Positions 34,012 through 44,384 of a DNA stretch of 64,000 nucleotides are shown in pieces. Position 1 is the first letter of the stretch, and each line of letters begins with the position of its first letter. Location of the stretch: contig NZ_JACOGD010000009.1 in assembly GCF_014284235.1 (NCBI RefSeq), forward strand, positions 96,078 to 160,077, read 5' to 3'. The position numbers and the translations under genes are program-made. The notes below the pieces were generated by a model that saw nothing but the letters and a program-made list of their open reading frames with translations, did not search any database and had not been told where the DNA came from. Origin of the DNA: Cognatundibacterium curvum. GTDB lineage: Bacteria > Pseudomonadota > Gammaproteobacteria > Burkholderiales > Burkholderiaceae_D.

Positions 34012-35919
34012 TTATGCGTTTAACAGCATTTCATTGAGGCGTTTCACGAAGCCGCTAGGGTCAGCCAAGTTACCGCCTTCCGCCAGCAAGGCCTGGTCGA
34101 ACAGGATGTGTGACCAGTCAGCGAATTTCGCTTCTTCGTATTTCAGCTTTTGTACCAGCGGATGGTCAGGGTTGATTTCCAGAATAGGTTTGGATTCTGG
34201 CGCAGCCTGACCAGCAGCTTTCAGCATACGGGCCAGATTGCCTGACAAGTCGTGCTCATCCGCGACCAGACAGGCTGGCGAGTCGGTCAGACGGAAGGTC
34301 ACACGTACGTCTTTGGCTTTATCGGCCAGTGCAGCTTTCATTTTCTCGACCAGCTCTTTGAACTGAGTCTCGGTCTCTTCATGCTGTTTTTTCTCAGCTT
34401 CGTCTTCCAGTTTGCCCAGATCCAGGCCACCTTTAGCGACCGAAGCCAGTTCTTTGCCTTCGAATTCAGACAGGAAGGACAGCATCCACTCATCGACGCG
34501 GTCAGTCAGCAACAAGACTTCCACGCCTTTTTTGCGGAAAATTTCCAGATGCGGACTGTTTTTCGCGGTGGCATAACTGTCAGCAGTCACATAGTAAATC
34601 TTGTCCTGACCTTCTTTGGCACGTGACAGATAGTCGGCCAGCGATACGTTCTGGATATCGCTGTCGTTGTGGGTAGAAGCAAAGCGCAGCAATTTGGCGA
34701 TGCGGTCTTTATTGGCATGATCTTCGCCTATGCCTTCTTTCAGCACCTGACCGAACTCTGTCCAGAAGGTCGCGTATTTTTCATGTTTAGCTGCTGCTTC
34801 TTCACCTTCTGCATGTGCCAGGTCTTCCAGCATGCCGAGCACGCGCTTGGTCGAGCCTTCACGAATGGCTTTGATATCGCGGCTTTCCTGCAGGATTTCA
34901 CGCGACACATTCAGCGGCAGATCGTTGGAGTCAATCACGCCTTTGACGAAGCGCAGGTAGACTGGCATCAATTGTTCCGCATCGTCCATGATGAACACGC
35001 GTTTTACATACAGCTTGATGCCGCCACGTTTATTTCTGTCCCACAGATCAAACGGTGCACGTGCCGGAATGTACAGCAACTGGGTGTATTCGCTACGGCC
35101 TTCAACGCGGTTATGAGTGTGGCTCAGCGGTGCGCTGTAGTCGTGCGAAATGTGTTTGTAGAATTCGTCGTACTGTTCCTGAGTCACTTCCGATTTGCTG
35201 CGTGCCCACAATGCGCTGGCCTGATTGACTGTTTCCAGCTCATCCTTCAGTACGTTTTCTTTCTTCTCTTCATCCCATTCTTCTTTCTGCATTTTGATCG
35301 GCAGTGAGATATGGTCGGAATAGGTACGGATTACGGATTTCAGCTTCCACGCCGACAGGAAGTCATCTTCACCTTCGCGCAGATGCAGGATGATGTCGGT
35401 ACCGCGATTCGCTTTTGCAATGCTTTCTACACTGAAGTCACCGCTTCCTTCGGACTCCCAGCGTACGCCTTCAGCCGCAGGCTGACCGGCACGGCGCGAT
35501 TCGACCGTGATGCGATCGGCGACGATAAAGCCGGAGTAAAAACCAACACCAAACTGGCCTATCATGGCCGCGTCTTTTTGCTGATCGCCAGACAGCTTGC
35601 CAAAAAACTCCTTGGTCCCGGATTTCGCGATGGTACCCAGATGCGCAATCGCATCTTCCTTACTCATACCGATACCGTTATCGGAAATCGTAATGGTGCG
35701 TGCTGCTTTATCAAAGCTGACCCGGATTTGCAGTTCACTGTCGTTTTCGTACAGCGCAGCATTATTGATCGCTTCAAAGCGCAGCTTGTCGGATGCATCA
35801 GACGCATTCGAAATTAATTCGCGCAAAAAGATTTCCTTGTTGGAATACAAGGAGTGAATCATCAGTTGCAGCAACTGTTTGACTTCGGCCTGAAAGCCCA
35901 GGGTTTGTTTTTCTGACAT
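34012..35919 (-). CDS. htpG: HSP90 family molecular chaperone HtpG
   Basis: ATP-dependent chaperone of 635 residues, standard length. The GHKL ATPase domain shows [23 protein letters not shown] and [11 protein letters not shown]; the middle domain contains [11 protein letters not shown]; a C-terminal dimerisation region follows. Cytosolic. RBS GAGGAAAAA. A sigma-32-like promoter ~110 bases upstream indicates heat-shock induction. Monocistronic with its own terminator. Confidence 0.97.
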   Translation of the reverse strand: MSEKQTLGFQAEVKQLLQLMIHSLYSNKEIFLRELISNASDASDKLRFEAINNAALYENDSELQIRVSFDKAARTITISDNGIGMSKEDAIAHLGTIAKSGTKEFFGKLSGDQQKDAAMIGQFGVGFYSGFIVADRITVESRRAGQPAAEGVRWESEGSGDFSVESIAKANRGTDIILHLREGEDDFLSAWKLKSVIRTYSDHISLPIKMQKEEWDEEKKENVLKDELETVNQASALWARSKSEVTQEQYDEFYKHISHDYSAPLSHTHNRVEGRSEYTQLLYIPARAPFDLWDRNKRGGIKLYVKRVFIMDDAEQLMPVYLRFVKGVIDSNDLPLNVSREILQESRDIKAIREGSTKRVLGMLEDLAHAEGEEAAAKHEKYATFWTEFGQVLKEGIGEDHANKDRIAKLLRFASTHNDSDIQNVSLADYLSRAKEGQDKIYYVTADSYATAKNSPHLEIFRKKGVEVLLLTDRVDEWMLSFLSEFEGKELASVAKGGLDLGKLEDEAEKKQHEETETQFKELVEKMKAALADKAKDVRVTFRLTDSPACLVADEHDLSGNLARMLKAAGQAAPESKPILEINPDHPLVQKLKYEEAKFADWSHILFDQALLAEGGNLADPSGFVKRLNEMLLNA

Positions 35920-36030
35920 TTTTTCCTCGGAAATTAGCTTGGGAAGACTGGGTTAGATGGTGTATTTGCGTTGCATTTACCTGTTTTGCCAGACAAACAC
36001 TGCAATAATCCGCAAAACAACGTGCTCGCT

Positions 36031-36058
36031 ATCTGGGGACAGGGCAAGATATTTCAAG
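36031..36058 (-). promoter_or_regulatory. sigma-32 (RpoH) promoter of htpG
   Basis: Minus strand: CTTGAAA (36058-36052), 13-bp spacer, CCCCAGAT (36038-36031), against the RpoH consensus CTTGAAA / CCCCATnT. The implied 5' leader is ~105 bases. Confidence 0.8.
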
Positions 36059-36218
36059 GCAAAATTATTATCTGATTTTCCTATGCGACTTACGCCAAAC
36101 GGTCCCAGTGGCGTTATGGTTCCCGCTTGCAAGTGATGTTCCCCATAGCTGCAAAGGCTAGTTCAGCCTTGCCAGGACAATCTTGCAAACCCCTAAGTGA
36201 TTTTTTGTTAATTATTAA

Positions 36219-37046
36219 TTAATTATTATGTAATGCTGCTTTCAAATCTTGCAAATAACTCTGACTTACCGGCAGTGCAGCGCCGCAGCGCAGACGCAGA
36301 GAGAGTGATGGTTCGGTAAGCAAACTTAGGATTTGTGACCTGCTGACCAGATAGCGTCGATGTATCCGAATGAAATCGGTGGGATTCAGATGTTGTTGAA
36401 GTTTGCTGATCGTGATGCGGAACAGCGCTGTACGTTGCGCCAGATGGAGTTGCACATAGTTCCCGGCTGACTCCAGCCAAAGAACGTCGCTGACTTGAAG
36501 GGTGTCGATTTTTCCCGGCGCCGGAATGTAAATTTGTTGCCAGTAAGACTGACTGGCCTGTGCTGGTTCTTCATCGATCAGGTATTGCCGAAAGCTCCTG
36601 GCCAGTGCTGATTGCTGTTGTTGTTCCAACATCGCCTCAGCTCTGAGCAGTGCTGTATGCAGGCGCTCATCGGCGATTGGTTTAAGCAGATAGTCCAGCG
36701 CATGAATTTCAAACGCTTCGATCGCATGTTGTTCAAACGTGGTGACGAAGATAATCAAGGGGAGCTTGTTGTCCAGCCCTTGTGTAGTTGCTGCCAACAG
36801 CTCCCTCGCCAGTTGTAGACCGGAGTCACCCGGCATGCGGATGTCCAGAAAAATAACATCCACAGTCTGCTCTGAAAGTGCCTGCCTGGCAGCCGCTGCA
36901 TGGGCGCATTCCCTGACCACTTGCCAGTTGGTATGAGGCTCCAGCGCAAGACGCAGGTTGATGCGTCCGAGTTGCTCATCATCGACAATAATGCAACGTA
37001 CTGGTGTGCGGCTTCCCCCCGGTTGTGATAACTGAACGGGTTTCAT
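36219..37046 (-). CDS. LytTR family response regulator
   Basis: Regulator of 275 residues: receiver domain (VDDEQ, phospho-Asp68 in VIFLDIRMPG, Lys in YLLKPI) and a C-terminal LytTR DNA-binding domain (~165-270; VLWLESAGNYVQLHL, FIRIHRRYLVS). Start overlaps the kinase stop by four bases, so translation is coupled. LytTR sites are direct repeats; the divergent TonB-dependent receptor is an obvious candidate target but no site was recognised. Confidence 0.93.
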   Translation of the reverse strand: MKPVQLSQPGGSRTPVRCIIVDDEQLGRINLRLALEPHTNWQVVRECAHAAAARQALSEQTVDVIFLDIRMPGDSGLQLARELLAATTQGLDNKLPLIIFVTTFEQHAIEAFEIHALDYLLKPIADERLHTALLRAEAMLEQQQQSALARSFRQYLIDEEPAQASQSYWQQIYIPAPGKIDTLQVSDVLWLESAGNYVQLHLAQRTALFRITISKLQQHLNPTDFIRIHRRYLVSRSQILSLLTEPSLSLRLRCGAALPVSQSYLQDLKAALHNN

Positions 37047-38218
37047 GGTGCGACAGGCAGGCGGAGTGTGACGATGAACTGCCCGGCTGATTTGCTTGTT
37101 TGCAGGCTTGCGCTGGCACCATACGCGGCAGATAGCCGGGTGTGTGTATGGGGCAGGCCCATACCTAGTCCGGGATTGGGTGTGGCCGTGAGTGCGAATT
37201 GATTGCGTAAGATGATATTCAGCTCTTCCGGTTGCTTTTCTATGTGCAGCGAGATAGAGGTCGTTTCAGACTGTGAGTCTGCGCCGTGCCGAAGGCAGTT
37301 TTCCAGTAAAGGTTGCAACAGCAAAGGAGGAATCATGTGCTCATTCATCCAGCATGCTGGCGTAGCGATGTCCAGTGCCAAACGATCACCGTAGCGTATA
37401 GCCTGTAAATCCAGGTAGTCATGTAAAAATTCCAGCTCTTCATACAGGCTGATCCATTCCCGCTGGCTGGCAGTGATTGCGTAGCGCAATAACTGGCTCA
37501 GTTTTTGTATGCCGCGCAGCGCTATAGTCTTGTCGTTACTGCGCACCAGTGCACTGATGCTGTTGAGTGCGTTAAAAATAAAGTGCGGCTCCAGTTGAGC
37601 GCGTAAGGTAAGCAGGTGTTGCTGTTCCAGCTCCAGCTGTAAGCGTAAATTATCGGTCTGCGTTTGTAGCCATGCTTTTTCCAGTTGTCTGCCCTGAGAC
37701 CACACAGCAAAAGCAACCATGCTGGCATAGCTTGCCGTGGCAATGACGCCATCTGTGAACCAGTGAAACTTAGGGAGTTTTTGCCAGTAATGCCAGCAAT
37801 CCGTCCAGCTCAGCCCCGACTTGGCGTCATACACGGACAGGAAAGCGCAGTAAAGTAATTCTATTGGTAAATACAGCGCCAGCAGTATCAGTAATCCTAG
37901 TGCAATCGCGAATCTGTGTTGAAAAATCCCGGGTCTGCTACGGATCAGCAGATGCAGGCTGAAGGTAAGCACCAGATAGCCAACACAGCTGAGCCACCAG
38001 CCAGTAAACCAGTGCAGACTTCCAAAGTCTGGGTTCTGTATTTGACCGGACTGCAGGCTATCACTGACCTTCATGAGCGCAGCAATACTACTTAATGCTA
38101 TCCAAAGCAGGCTATGAAAACACAGTAAGTAAAGCACTGTCAGTGCGCTGGTCGGTGCGGTACGCATGGCAGGTGATGCGTAGGGCGGCGCTGGATTGGC
38201 AGGAAAAAAATTTAGCAT
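37043..38218 (-). CDS. LytS/YpdA-type sensor histidine kinase
   Basis: Kinase of 391 residues: about four transmembrane helices (~25-175), then a His_kinase domain with phospho-His212 in QLEPHFIFNALNSISAL, followed by an HATPase domain (LLLQPLLENCLRHG, GLGMGLPHTHTRL). No periplasmic sensor domain, so the signal is probably sensed in the membrane. Partner is the overlapping LytTR regulator. ATG 38218 (with TACACT seven bases upstream) or 38167; neither has a good RBS. Confidence 0.92.
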   Translation of the reverse strand: MLNFFPANPAPPYASPAMRTAPTSALTVLYLLCFHSLLWIALSSIAALMKVSDSLQSGQIQNPDFGSLHWFTGWWLSCVGYLVLTFSLHLLIRSRPGIFQHRFAIALGLLILLALYLPIELLYCAFLSVYDAKSGLSWTDCWHYWQKLPKFHWFTDGVIATASYASMVAFAVWSQGRQLEKAWLQTQTDNLRLQLELEQQHLLTLRAQLEPHFIFNALNSISALVRSNDKTIALRGIQKLSQLLRYAITASQREWISLYEELEFLHDYLDLQAIRYGDRLALDIATPACWMNEHMIPPLLLQPLLENCLRHGADSQSETTSISLHIEKQPEELNIILRNQFALTATPNPGLGMGLPHTHTRLSAAYGASASLQTSKSAGQFIVTLRLPVAP

Positions 38219-38358
38219 ATTCGCAGTGTAGCAGGCCTGTTTCGGAAACTGAGGCGACTCGTCCCTCCAATCACCGCATTCATCACATTTTCATCCTTCA
38301 TGCTCAGCAAGTAAGCATAATGTGCCTTTTTATAAATGCCTGTTTTATTTACTTTCTT

Positions 38359-40554
38359 ATGCCGACTAAGTTTTTTTTAAAGAAATCTGTGCATGTCTCT
38401 GACACGGGTTTAATCAGGATGATCTCATACGCGTTGGGCATCAGTAGTGCCCTCAGCTCTATCGCACTGGCGCAGGCAGGAGATGAGGACAAACAAAAAA
38501 TCCAGAATGTAGAAATCACTGCACCCGATACCCAGAGTCAGCGTCGCCAGGATAGCGCCAGCAAAATTGTGATCGCGCGCAGCGAGTTGCTGCAGTTTGG
38601 TGAGCAGAGTCTGGCCGAAGCCTTAAAACGGCAACCAGGTATTTCTGTGGTTGGCACTGAAATTCGTATGCGTGGCCTGGGTTCCGGTTATACCCAGATC
38701 ATGATTAATGGCGAGCCGGTGCCACCTGGTTTTTCTATCGATAGCTTGTCGCCGGAGTTGATTGAACGGGTAGAAATCTATCGCAGCACGACAGCTGAAT
38801 TCAGTGCGCAGGCGATTGCTGGCAGCATCAATATCATCTTGCGCAAAAGCGTGGAGCGTAGCACTACTCAGCTTAAAATCAGCGCCCAGCATGGTGAGGC
38901 GGGCCTGAGTCCTGGGCTGAGCCTGGATATGGCAGACCGCAATGGAAAACTGAGCTGGTCGTTGAATGCCGCATTGACGCAAAACCGCAGCGGCAGCCAG
39001 CCTGTGACGACAGAGACGGTGCGTGATACGCAGAATGCACTCACCGGTTTGCGCCGGTTTCATGAAGACATCCGGTTTCAAACGGATAAATTCAGCATGG
39101 CGCCGCGCTTAAGCTGGAAGCTGGACAATGGTGATCAGCTGGCCTGGCAAAATTTACTGGAATACAGCCAGAACAGCATGCGCGGCAATAACCACGAACA
39201 GACTGTGCTGGGACAAGCTTCGGATTATCCCGATAATGATTACCGCTCTGATGCCAACACCCGCCATCTGCGCAGCGACCTGAGCTGGAGCCATCGTTTT
39301 TCACCCGAGATCAAGCTCGACAGCAAAATCAGTGGGTTTTACCTAAGGCGCGATTCTGATTATTTTTTTGATGGCTATTTCCGACCCGCCGCTACGTCAC
39401 CATTCGTGCGCAATGTTGTGTCTTATGCGGTCGATCAGAATCTGAGCGCCAGTGGAAAATTGCTGATGAAGCTGAATGAGCAGCATAGTTTCGCGCTGGG
39501 TTGGGATGGTGGTCTGGTACGCCGCAGTGAGCAACGGCTGCAGCTCGATCATGCCGCCGGTACTGGGGAACTGAGCCGGCTGAACGAAGAATACCAGGCT
39601 GATGTGCGCAGGCTGGCTGTATTTGCCCAGGATGAGTGGGAGATATCCCCCGCGTTGCAGGCTTATCTGGGTTTGCGTTGGGAGGGCTTGAGCACCGCCA
39701 TACGTGGATTGACGATGCAGCCGGTCGACACCCGCTCTAGTGTATTCAGCCCGGTCACGCAATGGTTATGGAAGCTGCCTGGCAGCGAGAAGGATCAGAT
39801 CAGGCTGGCGGTATCGCGCACCTACAAAGCACCGACGACGCGCAATCTGGTGCCGCGGCGCTATACCGTCAACAATGCAAACAGCCCAACCAATGCTGAT
39901 TTTCAGGGTAATCCCAAATTGCTGCCTGAGCTGGCCTGGGGCATAGATCTGGCTTTTGAGCATTACCTGAGCAAAGACAGTGTAGTGAGTCTGAGCACAT
40001 ATTGGAAACGGGTCGACAATATCACCACCTTTCAGCTATTCCGTCAGGATGGGGCGTGGGTGAGCTGGCCAGATAATCAGGGCCGTGCTTTGATTGCTGG
40101 CGTAGAAATGGATGCACGTTTTCCGTTAAAACTGTGGTGGCCAAGGGTACCGGCGGTGGATGTACGTTTCAATCTGGCGCGTAACTGGTCGAGAGTAGAC
40201 AGTGTGCCTGGTCCGGATAACCGGCTGGTGGCGCAGGTACCGGTGACTGGGAATCTGAGTCTGGATTATCAGCGCAATGCGAATCACACGCTAGGGATGA
40301 ATCTGAATTTACAGACCGGAGGCTATGTGCGTACCGCAGCCTGGTTAAACAGCTATAGCAGTGTGAACCGTGGTCTGGACATTTACAGTTTGTGGAAATG
40401 GGAGCAGGGCTTACAGTTACGCCTGTCGCTGCTAAATGTGCTGCATCAGCCGCTCGTGACAGCCGAGGGCTACACCTACCAGGGAAATAGGCTGCGCAGT
40501 ATAGAGACGCCAAGATCGACGGCGATCCGGCTGGTGCTGGAAAAGCGCTTGTAA
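38359..40554 (+). CDS. TonB-dependent outer-membrane receptor
   Basis: Receptor of ~731 residues: signal peptide (ISYALGISSALSSIALAQA), TonB-box-like IQNVEITA, plug domain (~50-160: SLAEALKRQPGISV, RMRGLGSGYTQIMINGEPVPPGF, AGSINIILR) and a 22-strand barrel ending in Leu (VLEKRL). It imports an energy-costly ligand such as a siderophore, haem or sugar; ligand not predictable. Start is uncertain: ATG 38359 gives a normal signal peptide; the frame is open further upstream into the divergent kinase gene. Own terminator, shared with cysS. Confidence 0.9.
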   Translation: MPTKFFLKKSVHVSDTGLIRMISYALGISSALSSIALAQAGDEDKQKIQNVEITAPDTQSQRRQDSASKIVIARSELLQFGEQSLAEALKRQPGISVVGTEIRMRGLGSGYTQIMINGEPVPPGFSIDSLSPELIERVEIYRSTTAEFSAQAIAGSINIILRKSVERSTTQLKISAQHGEAGLSPGLSLDMADRNGKLSWSLNAALTQNRSGSQPVTTETVRDTQNALTGLRRFHEDIRFQTDKFSMAPRLSWKLDNGDQLAWQNLLEYSQNSMRGNNHEQTVLGQASDYPDNDYRSDANTRHLRSDLSWSHRFSPEIKLDSKISGFYLRRDSDYFFDGYFRPAATSPFVRNVVSYAVDQNLSASGKLLMKLNEQHSFALGWDGGLVRRSEQRLQLDHAAGTGELSRLNEEYQADVRRLAVFAQDEWEISPALQAYLGLRWEGLSTAIRGLTMQPVDTRSSVFSPVTQWLWKLPGSEKDQIRLAVSRTYKAPTTRNLVPRRYTVNNANSPTNADFQGNPKLLPELAWGIDLAFEHYLSKDSVVSLSTYWKRVDNITTFQLFRQDGAWVSWPDNQGRALIAGVEMDARFPLKLWWPRVPAVDVRFNLARNWSRVDSVPGPDNRLVAQVPVTGNLSLDYQRNANHTLGMNLNLQTGGYVRTAAWLNSYSSVNRGLDIYSLWKWEQGLQLRLSLLNVLHQPLVTAEGYTYQGNRLRSIETPRSTAIRLVLEKRL

Positions 40555-40583
40555 TCTTGTCGTGCCGCTGCCGGTACCGGGTT

Positions 40584-40620
40584 AAAAAAAAGCTGATCCG
40601 TTTGCGGGATCAGCTTTTTT
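40584..40620. terminator. bidirectional terminator (receptor and cysS)
   Basis: Stem AAAAAAGCTGATCC/GGATCAGCTTTTTT, A run on one side and T run on the other, between convergent genes. Confidence 0.93.
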
Positions 40621-40637
40621 CTTTGCTTTCGCAGTAC

Positions 40638-42011
40638 TTACAGGCGCTTGATCTGCATGCTGCCAGCCTTGTCCTCGACTTCAAAGCCAAGTGCGTGCAA
40701 TTCTGCGCGTAAGCGGTCTGCTTCCGCCCAGTTTTTTGCGATACGTGCTGCCTGACGTTGCTCTGCCAGCGTCTGCACTTCAGCAGGTACTTCCAATGCC
40801 TTTGGCACCCAGCTGGCCAGACCTAAACCAAAGATGCGGTCAAACTCAGTGATAGTCGCTTTCTTATCGGCGTCGCTGAGCTCGGATTTCAACATTTCCC
40901 AAACCAGTGCAAGTGCGCGCGGTACGTTCAGGTCTTCATTCACGAAAGCAGTGAATTTTTCCTGGTAGGCGCTGGAGACACTGCCACCGGCTGGCCAGGC
41001 GTGATAAATCTCACGCAGACGTTGCAATGCGGTTTGCGCAGATTGCAGCGCTTCAAAGCTGAATTGCATCTGGCTGCGGTAATGCGCAGTCAGGCACAGA
41101 TAGCGATAGGCCAGCGGATCGATATGCTGGTCAAGCAGGGTTTGCAGACGCAGGAAGTCGCCGCTGGATTTCGACATCTTGCCGGAATCGATTTGCAGGA
41201 AATAACCATGCATCCAGAAGTTCGCCAGACGCGTGCCGTGACAGGCCTGATTCTGTGCGATCTCATTGCTGTGGTGGATGGAGATATGATCTTCACCACC
41301 GCAATGGATATCAAACCAAGGTGTCAGATATTTGGCCGACATCGCCGAGCATTCGATATGCCAGCCCGGGAAACCACGTCCCCAGGGGCTATCCCATTCC
41401 ATTTGACGCTGCTCGTTGTCCGGACTGAATTTCCACAACGCGAAATCGGTGGCATTCCGTTTTTCACCCAGTTCAACCCGGCTGCCAGCCTTGATGGCGT
41501 CGCGTTTGATACGGGCCAGATAGCCGTAATCATCTTGTTTGCTGGTGTCAAAATAAATACCATCGCTGGTGCGATAGGTATAGCCGTTTTTTTCTATGCA
41601 GGAGATAAAGTCGATTTGCTCGGCAATATGATCGGTCGCTTTGCACCAGATTGCAGGCGCCAGAATGTTCAGGCTGTTCAGGTCATTTTTGAATGCCGCT
41701 GTGAAGCGGTCTGCGATTTGCCATGCAGATTCACCGGCTTTGCGGCTGCCTTTTTCCATCTTGTCTTCGCCATCATCGCCATCTGAGACCAGATGACCTA
41801 CATCGGTGATATTGATGACATGGCGCACGGTATGACCATTCCATTCCAGCGTACGGCGCAGGATATCTTCGAACAGATAAGTGCGTAGATTACCGATATG
41901 CGCATAGTCATACACAGTCGGGCCGCAGCAGTACAAACCTACCCAGTCATTGCGCAGTGGAGTAAAAGGACGCAGGCGGCGTTCCCAATTGTCGTAGAGC
42001 TGAATGTCCAT
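40638..42011 (-). CDS. cysS: cysteinyl-tRNA synthetase
   Basis: Class I synthetase of 457 residues that charges tRNA-Cys. Contains [14 protein letters not shown] (zinc Cys and HIGH-type signature), the zinc ligands [25 protein letters not shown], and the KMSKS loop. Normal length. Monocistronic on the minus strand. Confidence 0.97.
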   Translation of the reverse strand: MDIQLYDNWERRLRPFTPLRNDWVGLYCCGPTVYDYAHIGNLRTYLFEDILRRTLEWNGHTVRHVINITDVGHLVSDGDDGEDKMEKGSRKAGESAWQIADRFTAAFKNDLNSLNILAPAIWCKATDHIAEQIDFISCIEKNGYTYRTSDGIYFDTSKQDDYGYLARIKRDAIKAGSRVELGEKRNATDFALWKFSPDNEQRQMEWDSPWGRGFPGWHIECSAMSAKYLTPWFDIHCGGEDHISIHHSNEIAQNQACHGTRLANFWMHGYFLQIDSGKMSKSSGDFLRLQTLLDQHIDPLAYRYLCLTAHYRSQMQFSFEALQSAQTALQRLREIYHAWPAGGSVSSAYQEKFTAFVNEDLNVPRALALVWEMLKSELSDADKKATITEFDRIFGLGLASWVPKALEVPAEVQTLAEQRQAARIAKNWAEADRLRAELHALGFEVEDKAGSMQIKRL

Positions 42012-42441
42012 CGTAATTTAGAAAAATATTGAGAAAAATGAGTGTTAGCCAATTGGCTGGCGCAGTACTGGCATCGCCAGACCGGCAGGAATCAGAAACA
42101 GCAAGCGCGACAACAAGTGCAACAATACGTGCAATCGCAGCCACAGACTAAGGCTGTGCGCTGGCCTGGCCGTGGGCCGCTAGCGAAAGCGATAACAAGT
42201 CTGCATGCAAGTGTCATGGTTAAGTGGTGTCGTTTTGGATTACGCTATCTGCGTCTCGTCAACTTCAATTGGCCGGGGAAAACCAGAAGGTGCCGCGCAG
42301 AGAAGCTGCTATTTTACGTCAAGCTGAGCGTGAATAAGCAGGGATTCTGACAGAATGTAGCATAGATATCCGGATTTCTGCTGTGGCATGCATGCACTGA
42401 GCGGCTTGTGCTGACCTTTTTCGCGCCAGCTGACGATGGCT
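42012..42441. other. 430-base gap, no convincing gene
   Basis: Contains a 12-bp palindrome AGCCAATTGGCT near 42047-42058. An open frame on the plus strand (GTG 42042 to 42350, 102 codons, basic and Gln-rich) has no recognisable domain and only a poor RBS; I do not call it. It holds the cysS promoter, not resolvable by eye. Confidence 0.4.
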
Positions 42442-43863
42442 TCACTTCATGGCTTTTTGCAGAAAATCCCAGACTCCGGGATCGGACATGGCGGCGATAT
42501 TGATACGCATACGGGTGGACGGTAACTGCTGCGGCGAAAACAGGCTGCCAGGCGCCAGCAAATAGCCTTGTTCCAGGGCTTTTTCCGTCAGCTTGTTCGT
42601 ATCGAGTCCGGTATCGGTCCATAAGAACATACCCGCCGGGGTGCGATGCTCGACCTTCATGCCCAGGTTTTCCAGCCGTTTGGTGATCTGGTCACGCACG
42701 CCGTCGAGTTTGACCCGAATGCGGTCTACATGCTTACGGTAATGACCTTCCGATAAAATTTTATACACGACCCGCTCACCGATTTCTGTGGTGGTCAGAG
42801 TCGATAGCATTTTGCGGTCCGACAGCCGTATCGCCAGTTCCGGTGAGGTCGCGATAAAGCCAACCCGCAGATTCGCAGCCAGAGTTTTAGAAAATCCGCC
42901 CAGATAAATCACACGGTTAAGCTGATCGAGTGCTGCGATTCGGGTCGCCGACTGTACTGCGCTGCCCGGATGCATATCGCAATAAATATCATCTTCCACA
43001 ATCATAAAATCATGCAGCTCAGCGGTTTTGAGTACCTGAAACGCCTTCGCTGCTGACAACGAGGTCGAAGTCGGGTTATGCATCACAGAATTGATGATGT
43101 ACAGCTTAGGCTTGTGGATGGCAGCCAGTTCCGCCAGTTTGACCACATCCGGGCCATCATGCAGGCGTGGTATGCCGATGACCTTGGTGCCCAGAATCGC
43201 AAAGGAGCCGAACATCAGGAACCAGGCTGGATCATCAACAAAAATCGTATCGCCAGGTTTGGTAAATTCACGCGCCACCAAATCCAGCGCCTGCGTCACC
43301 CCCGTCGTCATCACGATTTGCTCCGGTGCTGCGGCGATTTCCTGTTCCGCCAGCTTGAGTTGCAGTTGCTGGCGCAGTGGCAGAAAACCTTGCTGGGTAC
43401 CGTAATGCAGTAGCAGGTTCTGGTTCAGACGACTGATGGCGCGCAGGCCATTAGCGACCAGTTCGCCATCCAGCCAGTCATGCGGTAAGACGCCAGAACC
43501 CGGCATTTTCTGCGGTGGTAATTGACGAAACATATTCCTGACCAGCCAGACCACATCCAGCTGTTGCGCGCTATCCGGTGAGGGAAGCGTGACCGGCGTA
43601 TTCATCACCATGGAGGCGCGCTCACGCACATAGAATCCGGCACCGCGCCGCGACTCCAGATAACCCTTGGCGACCAGACGGTCATAGGCTTCCACTACGG
43701 TAAAGCGCGATACGCCCTGTTCATCTGCAAACTGGCGTATCGAAGGCATGCGTGCACCGGTTCGTAACAACTTGTCGTCAATGCGATTAGCAACCGCATG
43801 GAATATCTGTTCTACCAGTGAGCCACCGGAATCACGGGAAATAAAAAAATGTGGGGTCTGCAT
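42442..43863 (-). CDS. MocR family (GntR-aminotransferase) transcriptional regulator
   Basis: Fusion regulator of 473 residues: GntR winged-helix (~10-80; GARMPSIRQFADEQGVSRFTVVEAYDRLVAKGYL) joined to a class I PLP aminotransferase fold (~120-470) with the PLP lysine in YLGGFSKTLAANLRVGF. MocR proteins sense PLP-linked amino compounds. Divergent from the DUF2917-LysE pair, with a candidate operator between them, so it probably controls the exporter. Confidence 0.92.
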   Translation of the reverse strand: MQTPHFFISRDSGGSLVEQIFHAVANRIDDKLLRTGARMPSIRQFADEQGVSRFTVVEAYDRLVAKGYLESRRGAGFYVRERASMVMNTPVTLPSPDSAQQLDVVWLVRNMFRQLPPQKMPGSGVLPHDWLDGELVANGLRAISRLNQNLLLHYGTQQGFLPLRQQLQLKLAEQEIAAAPEQIVMTTGVTQALDLVAREFTKPGDTIFVDDPAWFLMFGSFAILGTKVIGIPRLHDGPDVVKLAELAAIHKPKLYIINSVMHNPTSTSLSAAKAFQVLKTAELHDFMIVEDDIYCDMHPGSAVQSATRIAALDQLNRVIYLGGFSKTLAANLRVGFIATSPELAIRLSDRKMLSTLTTTEIGERVVYKILSEGHYRKHVDRIRVKLDGVRDQITKRLENLGMKVEHRTPAGMFLWTDTGLDTNKLTEKALEQGYLLAPGSLFSPQQLPSTRMRINIAAMSDPGVWDFLQKAMK

Positions 43864-43898
43864 GGGGCGTGTCTCCGTCCGCTGTCATGGGGAAGTGT

Positions 43899-43944
43899 CC
43901 AGTACAGTGTGTAAATTATCGTTTTTAGTGTACTGGTACTGTAT
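43899..43944. promoter_or_regulatory. candidate MocR operator
   Basis: Inverted repeat CCAGTACA (43899-43906) / TGTACTGG (43929-43936), plus an adjoining TACTGTAT giving repeated GTACTG half-sites, in the 170-bp divergent promoter region. Confidence 0.5.
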
Positions 43945-44033
43945 CGGTTATTCCGTTTAGGATAGCACAAACGCCTGATCAGACCACGGGTCTTTATTCC
44001 TGTTGATGCAGGGAGCCAACAAAGGAGAATAAG

Positions 44034-44384
44034 ATGCAAAAACATGCAGAACACCAGCAGTTGCAGTTAGCCGCCGGACAGATTCAGTCCTGGACAGGGA
44101 CGCATGCGCATCAAGTTTGCGTGCATTCCGGATTAGTGTGGCTGACGGTCAGTGATGATCGGCTTGATTACTGGTTATCCGCAGGCATGCAAATGCACTT
44201 GCCCGCTAACCAAAAAGTCGTTGTTGAAAGTTGGGGCCTGCCATCGACACTCAGTCTGCATCAGTTGGAGCAACTGCAGCAGCTCAGCTTGCAGTTAGTA
44301 CAGCCCGCGTCTGCAGAGACTGGGGCCGCTGTCCTGAGCGCTGAATCCTGCTCAACAACCGCAGGAGAATTAGCATGCCGCTGA
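44034..44384 (+). CDS. DUF2917 domain protein
   Basis: Small protein of 116 residues with a DUF2917 core (LQLAAGQIQSWTGTHAHQVCVHSGLVWLTVSDDRLDYWLSAGMQMHLPANQKVVVESW), probably a cupin-like beta fold. Function unknown. RBS AAAGGAG. Overlaps the LysE gene by 10 bases; the pair is likely co-regulated by the divergent MocR protein. Confidence 0.85.
   Translation: MQKHAEHQQLQLAAGQIQSWTGTHAHQVCVHSGLVWLTVSDDRLDYWLSAGMQMHLPANQKVVVESWGLPSTLSLHQLEQLQQLSLQLVQPASAETGAAVLSAESCSTTAGELACR

Noticed and set aside
42042..42350. 102-codon plus-strand frame between cysS and the MocR gene
   Set aside because: GTG start, weak RBS, biased low-complexity composition, no family recognised; not supported.
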